In this document: in pieces, positions 51,480-62,070 of the stretch | Layout: each line of letters starts with the position of its first letter | Numbering within the stretch: position 1 is the first letter of the stretch | NCBI GenBank assembly: GCA_963792175.1 | Contig: CAWBVG010000037.1 | Location: 47,069-111,068, forward strand | Direction: 5' to 3' | Length of the DNA: 64,000 nt | DNA from: CAWBVG01 sp963792175 | Lineage (GTDB): Bacteria; Acidobacteriota; Vicinamibacteria; Vicinamibacterales; CAVVIG01 | Notes under the pieces: generated by a model | The model's database searches: none | What the model saw: only the letters and a program-made list of their open reading frames with translations | What the model was told of the DNA's origin: nothing | Position numbers and translations under genes: made by a program

Positions 51480-52153
51480 TGCGTCGTATCCTCACCACCG
51501 GTTTGTCACTCGCATCGCTCGCGTACGCGGCGATGGCCTCTGCCCAGCCGCCGGCCCCGGCTCCACAGCCGCCGCCCAACCGCGCACCGACCATCACCGT
51601 GACGTGCGAGCCGTGCACCGTCGATGTCGGGCAGACGGCGCGAATCACGGCGACGGCGATCGACCCCGACGGCGACGAGCTCGTCTATCACTGGATTGCC
51701 CCGGCGGGTACGCTCGGTGACGCCGCCCAGGCGCAAACGACATGGACGGCGCCTCAGGAAGAGGGTTCGGTGGCGCTCACCGCCGTCGCCGATGACGGCC
51801 GCGGCGGCACCGCCTCCGACTACGTTCGCATCGTCATCAAGCGGGCTCCCCGCATTCATGCCTTCGACGACAGGCTGCTCGCTCGCGGTCAGCGCTGCGG
51901 CTGGTCGGTCTGCGCAGGACAGGCAAACGGCCCCGCAGCGGCCAGCCGGGTCGAGGCGACCCCAGTGAGGAGACGTTGCATCAACGCCTCGACTCTCGAT
52001 TCGCGTGCCGCCGTGTTCATGACGCTGTCGCCGTCAGCGATGGCTGCGCGGACGGCAGCTGCCACTTCGTCCGGCGTGCTCGTCGGCCATCCCGGCGCAA
52101 CCTGCGCCCGCGGATGGAGGCCCGGCAGCAGACTCCGCACCGTCTCTTCATAG
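51479..52153 (+). CDS. Secreted Ig-like/PKD domain protein
   Basis: Signal peptide ILTTGLSLASLAYAAMASAQ, a proline linker (PPAPAPQPPPNRAP), then one Ig/cadherin-like domain of about 90 residues: ITVTCEPCTVDVGQTARITA, AIDPDGDELVYHWIAPAG, GSVALTAVADDGRGGTASDY. Similar domains occur in OmpA-linked acidobacterial proteins. From about 51850 the in-frame extension no longer looks like protein and overlaps the opposite gene by about 265 nt; the real end is probably near 51850-51968 after a lost base. Last gene of the operon; its ATG is coupled to the ABC stop. Confidence 0.65.
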   Translation: MRRILTTGLSLASLAYAAMASAQPPAPAPQPPPNRAPTITVTCEPCTVDVGQTARITATAIDPDGDELVYHWIAPAGTLGDAAQAQTTWTAPQEEGSVALTAVADDGRGGTASDYVRIVIKRAPRIHAFDDRLLARGQRCGWSVCAGQANGPAAASRVEATPVRRRCINASTLDSRAAVFMTLSPSAMAARTAAATSSGVLVGHPGATCARGWRPGSRLRTVSS

Positions 52154-52554
52154 TCGCTGTCGATCTGCTGTCGCAGGGTTTCATACTGGACCGTCCACAT
52201 GGTGGCGCTGTGGCTTTGGAGATCCACGATCCTGCGGTTACGCTCCGCGATCGCGTCCTTGAGCAGCTGTGCCACGTGGACGCTCTCTAATTGCTCCGCT
52301 GTCGGCTCTTCGGTGATTGCGGGCTCGGCAGGACTCGGCGCGGACTGAGCTGGGTCGAGCGCGAACAGCATGTAACAGCCGGCGGTGACGCGGTCGCGAA
52401 TCGTATAGACGGTCAGCCCGGTAACAGCCGCGACCGCGTCCTGTCCGAGCAGCTCGAATCGGCTCTGCGCCGCAGCGTCCGATCGTGCGCCCATCGACCA
52501 GACGAACAACGCGGCGACTCCAGCCAGGCGTAGCCGTGAGGCGTGCATGAACAT
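51889..52554 (-). CDS. Secreted protein of unknown function
   Basis: 221 residues. ATG 52554 follows AAAGGGG; signal peptide LRLAGVAALFVWSMGARSDA. The mature part has GQDAVAAVTGLTVYTIRDRV, RVTAGCYMLFALD, a Pro/Glu-rich linker, and a long helical stretch (ESVHVAQLLKDAIAERNRRI, TVQYETLRQQIDSDYEETVR). It overlaps the end of the Ig-like frame. No family recognised. Confidence 0.6.
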   Translation of the reverse strand: MFMHASRLRLAGVAALFVWSMGARSDAAAQSRFELLGQDAVAAVTGLTVYTIRDRVTAGCYMLFALDPAQSAPSPAEPAITEEPTAEQLESVHVAQLLKDAIAERNRRIVDLQSHSATMWTVQYETLRQQIDSDYEETVRSLLPGLHPRAQVAPGWPTSTPDEVAAAVRAAIADGDSVMNTAARESRVEALMQRLLTGVASTRLAAAGPFACPAQTDQPQR

Positions 52555-52638
52555 GGCGCCCCCTTTCTCTACAGGGGAGGTGCAAGTGGAACGCCGTCAG
52601 GGTCCGTCTCTTGCTTCAAAGTGCATCAGAGGGACGCC

Positions 52639-53167
52639 ATGGGACATACGGTACATCCTGAGCCTCAGCCTGGCCGCCGGCATGATCGCGGCCGCCACGG
52701 AAGTCCGCGCCGCGCAAGCATCCGCGGTCGACCCCAAGCAACCGGCCCTGCCGGGCTGCGTGGCGATTGATGACGCCGCCAGTCCACGCATGACGATGGT
52801 GGAGACGCCGGGCCGTGCGAAGCACCGGGTCAAAGAGACCCACCCGCGGCAGTATTTCGGTGAGCGTGTGCAGGTGCGCGGCGGACTGCTGCCGACGGTG
52901 AACATCGCGGCGCAGGCTGGCTCCCTCGATCCGGTTTTCGCGGCGATGGTATTCAGCGGTGACTACCCCGCCACCGGCCGCGGCATGATCCGAGCCGGCG
53001 AGGTGCATTTCGCCGCGAGCTCACCGTTGACGGGAAAGAACGTGTGCAACGCCCGCGTCAAGCCGCGAGCGCGTCATCGACCGGAGTGGGTCCATCGCCC
53101 GTCGGCAGCAGATGACGCGTGCTCAGGCCGCGCGTCAGCGGTGCGATCTCGCGGCGCGGCTGGATAA
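52639..53167 (+). CDS. Secreted protein of unknown function, disturbed frame
   Basis: ATG 52639 has an AGAGGGA box; one base later the frame must change to read the signal peptide (RYILSLSLAAGMIAAATEVR). The mature part reads ASPRMTMVETPGRAKHRVKE, YFGERVQVRGGLLPTVNIAA and QAGSLDPVFAAMVFSGDYPA. After about 53050 the frame overlaps the opposite response regulator and is probably shifted. No family recognised. Confidence 0.45.
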
Positions 53168-53547
53168 AGCTCGGAACATAGGCGTCGCCGTTGGCGACCG
53201 TCTGGATGGCTTCGCGCATGTCGTCGATGACGACTGGTTTCACGCAGGAAGCCGGCGGCGCCTTCGGCCAGCGCCTCGGTCGCGAGCTGCTCGTCGGCGT
53301 GGCCCGTGAGGAAAATGAACCTGGCAGGAAGGCCGTACGCCTTCAATTGCCGCATGACGTCCAGGCCGTTCATGACCGGCATGCTGATGTCACTGATGAT
53401 GATGTCCGGGCGCAGGACACAGGCACGCTCGAACAGTTCGCCGCCGTCCTTCACCCGCTCCAGCAGGGTGGCCGTCCGCGCAATCAACTCTCCCAGCGCA
53501 ATCCCGAGCAACTCACAATCATCGGCCAGCAGGATTGTCGGGCGCAT
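53058..53547 (-). CDS. Response regulator, receiver domain only
   Basis: About 163 residues. ATG 53547 follows GTGGAGG. Receiver features: RPTILLADDCELLGIALGEL, phosphoacceptor Asp in IIISDISMPVMNGLDVMRQ, Thr in FIFLTGHADEQL. A lost base near 53240 is needed to reach the conserved Lys and last helix (VKPVVIDDMREAIQTVANGD). A short tail without a helix-turn-helix follows, so it lacks a DNA-binding output unlike the NarL-type regulators in the window. Confidence 0.82.
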
Positions 53548-53785
53548 GCACGCCTCCACGTGAAGGATGACGGGGACACGTCAGTGAACGTGTCGAATCA
53601 GGCGCCACGCTCGGACGCTATACTGCCACCGGCGCCCACGATCTATGCCGGTTCGGCAATCCGCTGTCGGCGATGGTCTGCCGCGCGCCGACATGGCTGA
53701 GGTTGATCGGCACTCAAACGCACCCGTGAGTTTTTCCGCGCCGGATCTGTCAGTTCCAGCAGTATTCGCGTCGCGGACGCGGTGC

Positions 53786-53791
53786 TAGCGT
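53786..53791 (+). promoter_or_regulatory. TAGCGT, possible minus-10 box for a leaderless AraC-type gene
   Basis: It ends 6 nt before ATG 53798. A weak match to the TANNNT pattern seen at better examples elsewhere in the window. Confidence 0.3.
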
Positions 53792-53797
53792 GAAGCC

Positions 53798-54251
53798 ATG
53801 ATGATGAAAGACACCCGCGACGCCACGGTGCGTCGAGCCGCGGCCCTGCTGCGTGAGCAGGCAGTCGAACCGGTCCGGCTCCGCGATGTGTGCGAAGCGA
53901 TCGGCATGAGTGAACGCTCACTCCGCGACGCGTTTTACCGCGTCTGCGGGATGAGCCCCATGCGGTTCGAGCGTCTCCAGCGCGCTGACCGATGCGCGGC
54001 GGGCACTGCAGACCGCGCCGCCGGACCGGGGCGCGGTCACCCAGGTGGCCATCCAGTTTGGATTCTTCGAGCTCGGGCGGTTCGCGAAGTCGTACAAGGC
54101 GGCGTTCGGCGAAACGCCGTCAGAGACGCTGCGCGGCCATCGCACCGGCACACTGGATCAGTGCGCGGCACTCCGCGAGCAGTCAGCCGCCTGCCGATGC
54201 TGCATAGCGCTATTCGCGATCGGATTCTATGCTCGATCGCGGTTACGGTAG
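53798..54251 (+). CDS. AraC-family helix-turn-helix protein
   Basis: About 151 residues, essentially a DNA-binding domain alone: TVRRAAALLREQAVEPVRLR, EAIGMSERSLRDAFYRVCGM and SPMRFERLQRL, then after a shift near 53985 TDARRALQTAPPD, VTQVAIQFGFFELGRFAKSY and KAAFGETPSETLRGHR. Both helix-turn-helix units of the AraC domain are present. There is no ligand-binding domain, as in MarA/SoxS-sized members. The C-terminal cysteine-rich tail (SAACRCCIALF) may be out of frame. Confidence 0.78.
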
Positions 54252-54374
54252 TCGGCGAAGGTGGATCTCGGCGGTGATCACTCCCCCGTATCTCGTCGGG
54301 CACGTGATGCCGACCTCCGTAACCACTCGTTGACCACACGTCGACGAGTGTGCGGGGCCTCATTGAACGCGAGG

Positions 54375-54605
54375 ATGAAGCCGATGACGCGACCATCCAC
54401 TTCCAGGTACTCTCCGGAATTGCGGGAGCGCGCCGTCCGTCTGTTTCTCGATCACGCCGCCGACCATCCGTTCCAGTGGATGGCGATTCGATCGGTTGGC
54501 GGAAAGCTGGGACGTCGCGTCGATGCGCTGTTGCGATGGTTTCGACAGTCAGCGCGGGACGCCGGATTGGGAGCGGACTCCGCCACCAGCGGACAGCGGC
54601 GGTAG
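54375..54605 (+). mobile_element. IS3-family transposase OrfA remnant
   Basis: RYSPELRERAVRLFLDHAAD, HPFQWMAIRSVGGKLGRRVD and LLRWFRQSARDAGLGADSA match the N-terminal helix-turn-helix part of IS3/IS911 OrfA. The protein stops after about 76 residues, before the leucine-zipper region. No orfB and no terminal inverted repeats are seen; the 3' end overlaps the opposite methyltransferase gene. A dead relic. Confidence 0.7.
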
Positions 54606-55843
54606 AACGCGCGACGCGTCGAAGACCACCTGGTCGGACCACCAGAGCCGTTCGAAGAAGCCGCGCGCGATCTCCAGCCGCGGCGTATCGCCTGCCGATG
54701 GCCGCGCACGCTCCACGAGATCGATAATCGTGCGCTCCCCATCAATCGCATCGAAGAGACGCTTTTCTCCGGAGTCTATCGGCACGAACAGATCCGTGTC
54801 GGTGTGACTCTGGTTGATCAGGACGGCCGCGGCTCCGGGCGGCAGCCGCTGTTGCAAGGCAGATGGTGTCGGGCATGCGGATCGGGACATAGCCGAGCCA
54901 CGCGTCACCGGCGAAGCTGATGCGGTGGCGGTCGCTCGTGTGATCGTGTCTGTAGGCAGCGACGGTGTGCCGAACCATCGTGCCGCGAAACAGTTCCGCC
55001 GCCGCGTACTGGTTCGCCGCGGGTAGTTCCGCCAGAAGGCCACTCTGGGGAATGGCCGCCATGACACCGCAGCGGGCGCTGTAGGGCGCCTGCCTGACCC
55101 ACCGGCCGAACCTCAATCCGCCGCCCTCGAGAAACTCGAACAGTTCCGGAACCGAGTAGGCGCGGTCCTGGGGGTGCAGCAGCGCATCGGCGAGCCCCGC
55201 TCGCTGACGAAAGTCCGGAGCGTGGCGCAGCAACTGCGCCAGCGGGTGTCCAGACGGCAACGCCTCGAGCACGGCGAGGAGATCGCGCATCCCGTCGTCG
55301 GTCGCCTCGATCCCGATCCGTCTGCAGAACTCCTGCAGCATGTAGACGCCGGTTCGTCCGTACTTCGCGTACACCATCAGGTGCATCGCCCCATCTCGGT
55401 TTCAGCACGTCGGCGAGCGATCGGAGTCCCGCATCGGGGTCCGGCAGATGATGGAGGACGCCGGTGCAGACAATCTGGTCGAAACTCATCCCCAGTTCGC
55501 CGACGTGCTCGATCGGCAGGTGATACACCTCGAGATTGTCGAGCTCGTATTTGCGCTGGAGCGCCTGCGTGGAGCGCACGCTCGCGGCGCTGAAGTCGAT
55601 GCCGATCACACGCGCCGCAGGCCATCGCAGCGCGTGCTTGGCGGCCTGCGAGGTGCCGCAGCCGGCAACCAGGATGGAAAAATCATCCTTGTAGGATTCG
55701 GCGGGCCAGAACAGATGGTAATCGGCGCGGAGTCGCTGCGGGTCCTGCCAGTGACTTTGATAGGTGTCGAGGCTGTCGACGGCCGGCGGGTAGGGATACC
55801 GCTCGTAGAAGTCCTGAACGGCCCCGGCTGAATCGGTGCGCAT
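54549..55843 (-). CDS. SAM-dependent methyltransferase, class I, with C-terminal extension
   Basis: About 431 residues. AVQDFYERYPYPPAVDSL opens the protein; motif I is FSILVAGCGTSQAAKHAL, then VIGIDFSAASVRSTQALQRK and FDQIVCTGVLHHLPDPDAGL. After a shift near 55395 comes LMVYAKYGRTGVYMLQEFC and a helical region (YSVPELFEFLEGGGLRFGRW), and after one near 54870 a winged-helix-like end (EKRLFDAIDGERTIIDLVER). Methyltransferases starting FYExYPYPP are known, but I recall no established substrate. A GGAG box precedes ATG 55843. It is separated from the sulfatase gene by a strong hairpin. Confidence 0.8.
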
Positions 55844-55865
55844 GGTACTCCGTCATCGAATCTCG

Positions 55866-55897
55866 TCGAAAGGGAGGTCCGTAGACCTCCCTTTCGA
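55866..55897 (-). terminator. 14-bp perfect hairpin between sulfatase and methyltransferase genes
   Basis: TCGAAAGGGAGGTC (55866-55879) pairs fully with GACCTCCCTTTCGA (55884-55897) around CGTA. It starts 11 nt past the sulfatase stop on the minus strand, as a transcription terminator would. Confidence 0.7.
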
Positions 55898-55908
55898 CAG
55901 ATCGTCCT

Positions 55909-57458
<1,550 letters not shown>

Positions 57459-58577
57459 CTTTTCTCTCTCTCTCCTTTCGATCGGTTGACGAGATTCCTT
57501 CAGGTCGCGCGTCCGCGGCGCTGAGTGCGCGCATCGTGACTAGCTCGGATATGCCCCGGAAGACGCACCGGAATCCAAGGTGCGCCATGCCGGTGTCGAT
57601 CATCTGCGGCTGCCTCGCCGCCGGACGATAACGAAAGCAGTAATTCGGCGCGCACAAGTGCGAACCTCCTTTGACGACTTTGCGCGGGATCCGAAACTGT
57701 GGCTGGCGCGGGTCGTAGCTTTTCTCCGGCGAGACGACGCGCGGGTTGACGGAGCCCATGCAGCACGACTTGACCGCCGGGTTCGAGCCGCGCGGCTCGT
57801 ACCAGTCGCACGTCCATTCCCAGACGTTGCCGGCCATGTCGTACAGCCCGTAGCCGTTTGGCGGAAACGAGCCGACCGGTGATGTGCCCTCGTAACCGTC
57901 GACGAGCAGGTTCTGCCAGGGGAACTCACCCTGCCAGGAGTTCGTCATCGCCTTGCCGTCGGGAAACTCCTCGTTGCCCCAGGTGAACACCGCGCCGTCG
58001 AGACCGCCGCGCGCGGCGAACTCCCACTCCGCCTCGGTTGGCAAATCCTTGCCCGCCCACTCCGCGTAGGTGATGGCGTCCTCGTACGCGACGTGGACCA
58101 CCGGATGGTGCGCCAGGTCGTCGAGCGGGACGTGCGGACCCCGCGGATGACGCCAGCACGCGCCCGGCACCCAGGCCCACCAGTTCGCGTAGTTCCGGAG
58201 ATCGACCGGTCCGCCTCGCCTCTGGAACACCATCGAACCGGGGACGAGGTTCTCCGGCGGAGCACCGGGAAAGTCTTCGGCGCTCGGCGGCCGCTCGGCA
58301 ATCGTCACGTAGCCCGTGGCGTCGACGAAGCGGGCGAACTCTTCGTTGGTGACCGCGCACTGGTCGATCCAGAACCCGCCGACCGTGACGGCGTGCACCG
58401 GCCGTTCCTCGGGATAGAACGCCGCGGAGCCCATCTGGAAGGTGCCGCCGGCGATCCACGTCATGCCGGCGGCGGCGAGGCGGCCGCCATCGGGTTGACG
58501 TGTGGTCGAAACCCGCGTCGGAGGGTCGAACGCGTCGATCGATCGTTAACATCGTGTGACCTCCTCAACTGCCCGGC

Positions 58578-59001
58578 TCACGCGTGGCGGTGCGTGCCCG
58601 TCGGCGTGCGGGTCGATGCACCGCGTATCGCTCGAGCCACCCGTGTGACCAGCCCGCGCAATACCAGGTACGGCACGATCGCCAGAATCAGCGCCACGGT
58701 GATCGATTGGAGCGGATAGACGTAGTGCAGGACGTACAGCTGGTAAACGACATCCAGCACGATGGCGAGCAGGAACACTCTGCCGACACTCTTCCAGCCG
58801 TCCTTGAGAATGGCCATCGCGATTGGCGCTATGCCAGAAGAGGTCCCAGAAGTACGGCGGCTTGCCGGCCGACGCATCGGCCAGGCCGGCGCGAATCGCA
58901 AAAAACGCCGCCATCAGCGGCTGCAGCACCAATCTGAACCGCATCGGACCGCTCAACCTGCCGATGAGATCGGTCGAGAAGCGGACCCACATGTCGTCCA
59001 T
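58578..59001 (-). CDS. Small membrane protein of unknown function
   Basis: About 141 residues. ATG 59001 begins MDDMWVRFSTDLIGRLSGPM and FRLVLQPLMAAFFAIRAGLA; after a shift near 58830 it continues DGWKSVGRVFLLAIVLDVVY, VYPLQSITVALILAIVPYLV and ends in a basic tail. Three membrane segments are likely. Located between the DUF202 and formylglycine-enzyme genes in the same direction. No family recognised with certainty. Confidence 0.65.
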
Positions 59002-59133
59002 GACGAAATTCCTTTTCGTGTCTGTTACAGGCGGCGATTGACAATGCGACCCGCTCACCTTTTCGCGCGGGCGCCGGCGCAATCCACTCGTCCTCCTTGC
59101 GACAACGCGCGATGGCGCGCCGGCGCAATCCGA

Positions 59134-59610
59134 TCACGACGTTGTCTGTCGGAGCTGGGTCACCAGGTCGGTGAACACGAACAGGCCCAGCAGGCTCATG
59201 AGAATCGCAATCACGAAGGCCAGGCTGGGCCGGCGCGCCAGACCCTGGCGCGACAGCGCGCTCACTTCAACTCTGTTCTGGATCGTTGCCAGGACGAGCG
59301 CGACCGTCCCAAGCACGACGAGGTAGTAGGCAACGCCCATGATGTCGGTGGTGCGATCGCGCCAGAGCGTCACCTTCGCTGACCGCAGCACGTCCCCGAG
59401 CTTGCCCAGCGTGAAGCCAAAACTGATCAAGGCCAGCGAGGTTCGAACCCAGGCCATCAGCGTGCGTTCCGCGGCCATGAGGGTGCGCTCGAGCGCCAGG
59501 TCGGTGCCGGTGTCGGCCAGCCGCCTCGAACGATCCGCAGGATTGATGTCTGGCTGCACCGTGCTTCGGGCGGAAATGCCCGCCACGTCGTCAAGACCTT
59601 GAGTCAGCAT
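59134..59610 (-). CDS. DUF202 (YidH-like) membrane protein
   Basis: 158 residues. The family signature is ALERTLMAAERTLMAWVRTS followed by LALISFGFTLGKLGDVL, with two more membrane segments (AYYLVVLGTVALVLATIQNR; LAFVIAILMSLLGLFVF). Function unknown. No clear ribosome-binding site before ATG 59610. The 231 bp upstream hold nothing I can identify. Confidence 0.88.
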   Translation of the reverse strand: MLTQGLDDVAGISARSTVQPDINPADRSRRLADTGTDLALERTLMAAERTLMAWVRTSLALISFGFTLGKLGDVLRSAKVTLWRDRTTDIMGVAYYLVVLGTVALVLATIQNRVEVSALSRQGLARRPSLAFVIAILMSLLGLFVFTDLVTQLRQTTS

Positions 59611-59841
59611 TCACAACGACCGAAATCGTGTCGAATCGAGCAACGGCCATGCCGCGGTGCAAAATGCGCCCTCACAGCGATTTCCGGGCGGTAACCGCGA
59701 CGATGACGTCCTGACTCGCCACCGTCGCCAGCTGTCGACTCACAACCGACCGTGAGCAATCACCACAGGTTGTTCGGCGCAGGTTCCGGGCATGGAGACA
59801 CGTCAGCGGGCGTAGTGTCTGGTGCGGGAGCCGACGCCCCC

Positions 59842-60231
59842 TTACGGATGCACGCGCATGGCGACCACCGTGCCGTCCATGTCCATCACCGCGTTACCCT
59901 TTGCCGTCCCGGGGCAGGGCTCTTCGACGTGGCACGTGCAGCGGCGTCCGTTCTTCTTGCAGAACGCCTGACATTCCGAGCTCTCGCTCTCCATGACGTT
60001 ACCCTCGTCATCGACCGAGCAGCTGTATTTGCAACTACAGGGATGCGCCGATGTCTCGCTCTTCGAGATGGCCACGTCGGCACGCTTGCAGTAGTGGCCG
60101 GGCGGGATGCGGCGTTCACTCTCCTGCAGGTTCGACTCGTCCGGCGGTTGCGTCTGCGTCCCCGTTTGCGTCCCCGTCTGCGTCCCCATGACGAGCCCGA
60201 GCAACGCCGCCGCCAGAATGAACCGCGTCAC
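59842..60231 (-). CDS. Secreted cysteine-rich protein with GTQT repeat
   Basis: 129 residues. GTG 60231 follows GGAGGTGGAATC; signal peptide FILAAALLGLVMG, then three copies of Gly-Thr-Gln-Thr encoded by a 12-bp tandem repeat. The mature domain has about nine cysteines (HYCKRAD, HPCSCKYSCSV, SECQAFCKKNGRRCTCHVEE, PCPGT), suggesting several disulfides or metal binding. No family recognised; export to the periplasm or outside is inferred. Confidence 0.65.
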   Translation of the reverse strand: MTRFILAAALLGLVMGTQTGTQTGTQTQPPDESNLQESERRIPPGHYCKRADVAISKSETSAHPCSCKYSCSVDDEGNVMESESSECQAFCKKNGRRCTCHVEEPCPGTAKGNAVMDMDGTVVAMRVHP

Positions 60232-60570
60232 GATTCCACCTCCTTGACCCTGTTGACATCGCGCACCATCGGGCGATCGTCACGGGCGACCGAAGGATCA
60301 AGACGGGCGCCACATCGCGTTTCGCTCGTATGACAGGGAAACAGCTCTCGATGACGGATGCGCGGTACCGCTGTGACACCGCATCTTGAGGTTCGGTGAC
60401 GGCGCGCCGTGGCGCGCGACTCTGACTATCCGATCTGGAATGCTTCGACGAAGAGACCTGCAGGCTGGAGCCGATCGACGCTCGCGTTCATGGAGTCACG
60501 ACGGAGCCGGGGCAAGGCCAGGCGGCCTCGCCCCGAAACGCAACCACTTCATGTGCGATGTCGCACGACA
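60232..60570. other. 339-bp region without a gene
   Basis: Upstream of the cysteine-rich gene and downstream of the DUF937-OmpA gene. Apart from the hairpin at 60509-60534 I see no RNA, repeat or coding signal. Confidence 0.4.
60509..60534 (-). terminator. Hairpin downstream of the DUF937-OmpA gene
   Basis: GGGGC-A-AGGCC pairs with GGCCT-C-GCCCC around AGGC, one internal mismatch. It lies about 40 nt past the stop on the minus strand. No T tract follows. Confidence 0.45.
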
Positions 60571-61749
60571 TTATTTGACCGCGGCTTCCAGCTCGACGCG
60601 TCGATTGTGCGCGCGTCCAGCTTCCGTCGAGTTGTCGGCTGCCGGCTTCTCGCTGCCATACCCCTCTGCGTGAACCCGCTCCGGGGACACGCCGGCGGCC
60701 GTCAACCTGGCGGCAACCGTGTTGGCTCGATCTCGAGAGAGCGCGCGGTTTCTGGCTTCGCTCCCCGAGCTGTCCGTATGGCCGGCAATCGTCACCTCCG
60801 CCCGCGGGTATGCGCGCAGAATGATCGCGATGTTATCGAGCTGCTCATTGGAGTCTGCCGTCAGTACGGCTGAATCCGTTTCGAACGCGATGCGGTCGAA
60901 ATTGAACGTCGCCACTCCCGGGTGTGCCGTTGCCAGGTACATCGACAGGCGCTGCTCGACGCTGCCGTCCGGCATGTTGATGGCGACGTTGCCAGGCAGT
61001 GTTCTCGGGACCATTCCCGGGAGCGTCCCCGTCGTGCCGACGGGTCTCGACCCCATCGGTCCGACTTCAACGATGTCCACACGAGCGACGTCGACAGGCT
61101 GCTGGCGCGCCGCCCAGATCAGTCCACCGATGCCGAGTGCGCCCAGCAGCGCCATGAGCGGAACCGACCAGCCGCTGGCCGCCCGTTCCTTGACGGCCCG
61201 CCGACCCGTCTCGTACGGGGCGCCGATTGCCGGCATTTTGAAGCCGGCTGGCAGCGACCGAGTGAGCTCGGCGCGTTCTCCCCGGAGCAGGTCGGCCAGG
61301 CCGGAGACGGTGAGCTTGTCGCTTCGCATCAGGCGGCCGATGTATCCCAGCGCCAGTGGCGCGGCGATTGCGAGCAGCGATGCGGCCGACGATCGGCCGA
61401 TTCCCGCATACCGAGCGATGCTGCCACTGACTTCAGAGACGTTGTGACCAAAGAGGCTCGACAACCATCCGCCAATCGCGGTGGTCGAATCGATGCCTGT
61501 TGGCGAGGGACCGAGTGCGCCGATCGCGTCGAGGGGATGAGATCCTGCAGCACTCTTGGCCGCGAGATCCGCGAGGTTGTTCATGAACCCCGGCTCGTCA
61601 GCGCGATTCGCCATGGTCGAGACGATCGCCGTCGTCGCGGCGCCGAGACCCTTGGAGACAGCGACCTCTGACTCGGCCATCTGCCGAGACACGACCGAAA
61701 CAAGCGCCGGAGAAACCAGAGCGCGTAAGTTGTCGACCATCGTGGCCAT
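60571..61749 (-). CDS. DUF937 protein with C-terminal OmpA domain
   Basis: 392 residues, intact. ATG 61749 follows GGGAGGA. Residues 1-165 are a DUF937 domain (VSVVSRQMAESEVAVSKGLG, STTAIGGWLSSLFGHNV, SLLAIAAPLALGYIGRLMRS). One membrane helix (VPLMALLGALGIGGLIWAA) follows near residue 205, then a linker and an OmpA peptidoglycan-binding domain (FNFDRIAFETDSAVLTADSN, VTIAGHTDSSGSEARNRALS, GSEKPAADNSTEAGRAHNRR). It should anchor the inner membrane to the cell wall. Confidence 0.9.
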   Translation of the reverse strand: MATMVDNLRALVSPALVSVVSRQMAESEVAVSKGLGAATTAIVSTMANRADEPGFMNNLADLAAKSAAGSHPLDAIGALGPSPTGIDSTTAIGGWLSSLFGHNVSEVSGSIARYAGIGRSSAASLLAIAAPLALGYIGRLMRSDKLTVSGLADLLRGERAELTRSLPAGFKMPAIGAPYETGRRAVKERAASGWSVPLMALLGALGIGGLIWAARQQPVDVARVDIVEVGPMGSRPVGTTGTLPGMVPRTLPGNVAINMPDGSVEQRLSMYLATAHPGVATFNFDRIAFETDSAVLTADSNEQLDNIAIILRAYPRAEVTIAGHTDSSGSEARNRALSRDRANTVAARLTAAGVSPERVHAEGYGSEKPAADNSTEAGRAHNRRVELEAAVK

Positions 61750-62070
61750 AGCGTCCTCCCGTTGTCAGATCTGGGTCAGCTTCGAGCCGTTCTGCTCGAG
61801 GCGTCATCGTGATCAACAGCCGCAAACACCGTTCCTCGCAGATTCGTGTCGCGGCGCACTTCTGCCTCACCACCGGCGGTGATCCTGACGATATTCAGCG
61901 AGGGCGCGCTTTCATCGAACGTACCCGCGCGCAGTCTGTTCGACGATGTGCCTGTCCGGTGGCCTCCGCGGCAGACCCCTTGCAGCACTGACGCCGATGC
62001 TCGCGATCAAGCCAGGGCAGGTGCTCGACCACGCCTATTTCTGATTTTCTCGCCTACAATCCTGGGACAC
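61750..62070. other. 321-bp divergent promoter region
   Basis: Between the divergent DUF937-OmpA and acyltransferase genes. A frame from 61846 runs into the acyltransferase but has no family similarity. A TACAAT box is near the right end. Confidence 0.4.
62055..62060 (+). promoter_or_regulatory. Minus-10 box TACAAT before the acyltransferase gene
   Basis: Ends 10 nt before GTG 62071, with no Shine-Dalgarno sequence between. It supports GTG 62071 as start. Confidence 0.4.

Noticed and set aside
54261..54374. Longer IS3 OrfA frame start
   Set aside because: OrfA similarity begins only at the ATGs at 54375-54384; the upstream residues look non-coding.
61846..62070. Long N-terminal extension of the acyltransferase
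   Set aside because: Acyltransferase-3 similarity starts at PTTYRPDIDG; the extension has no domain or signal features, and a minus-10 box precedes GTG 62071.
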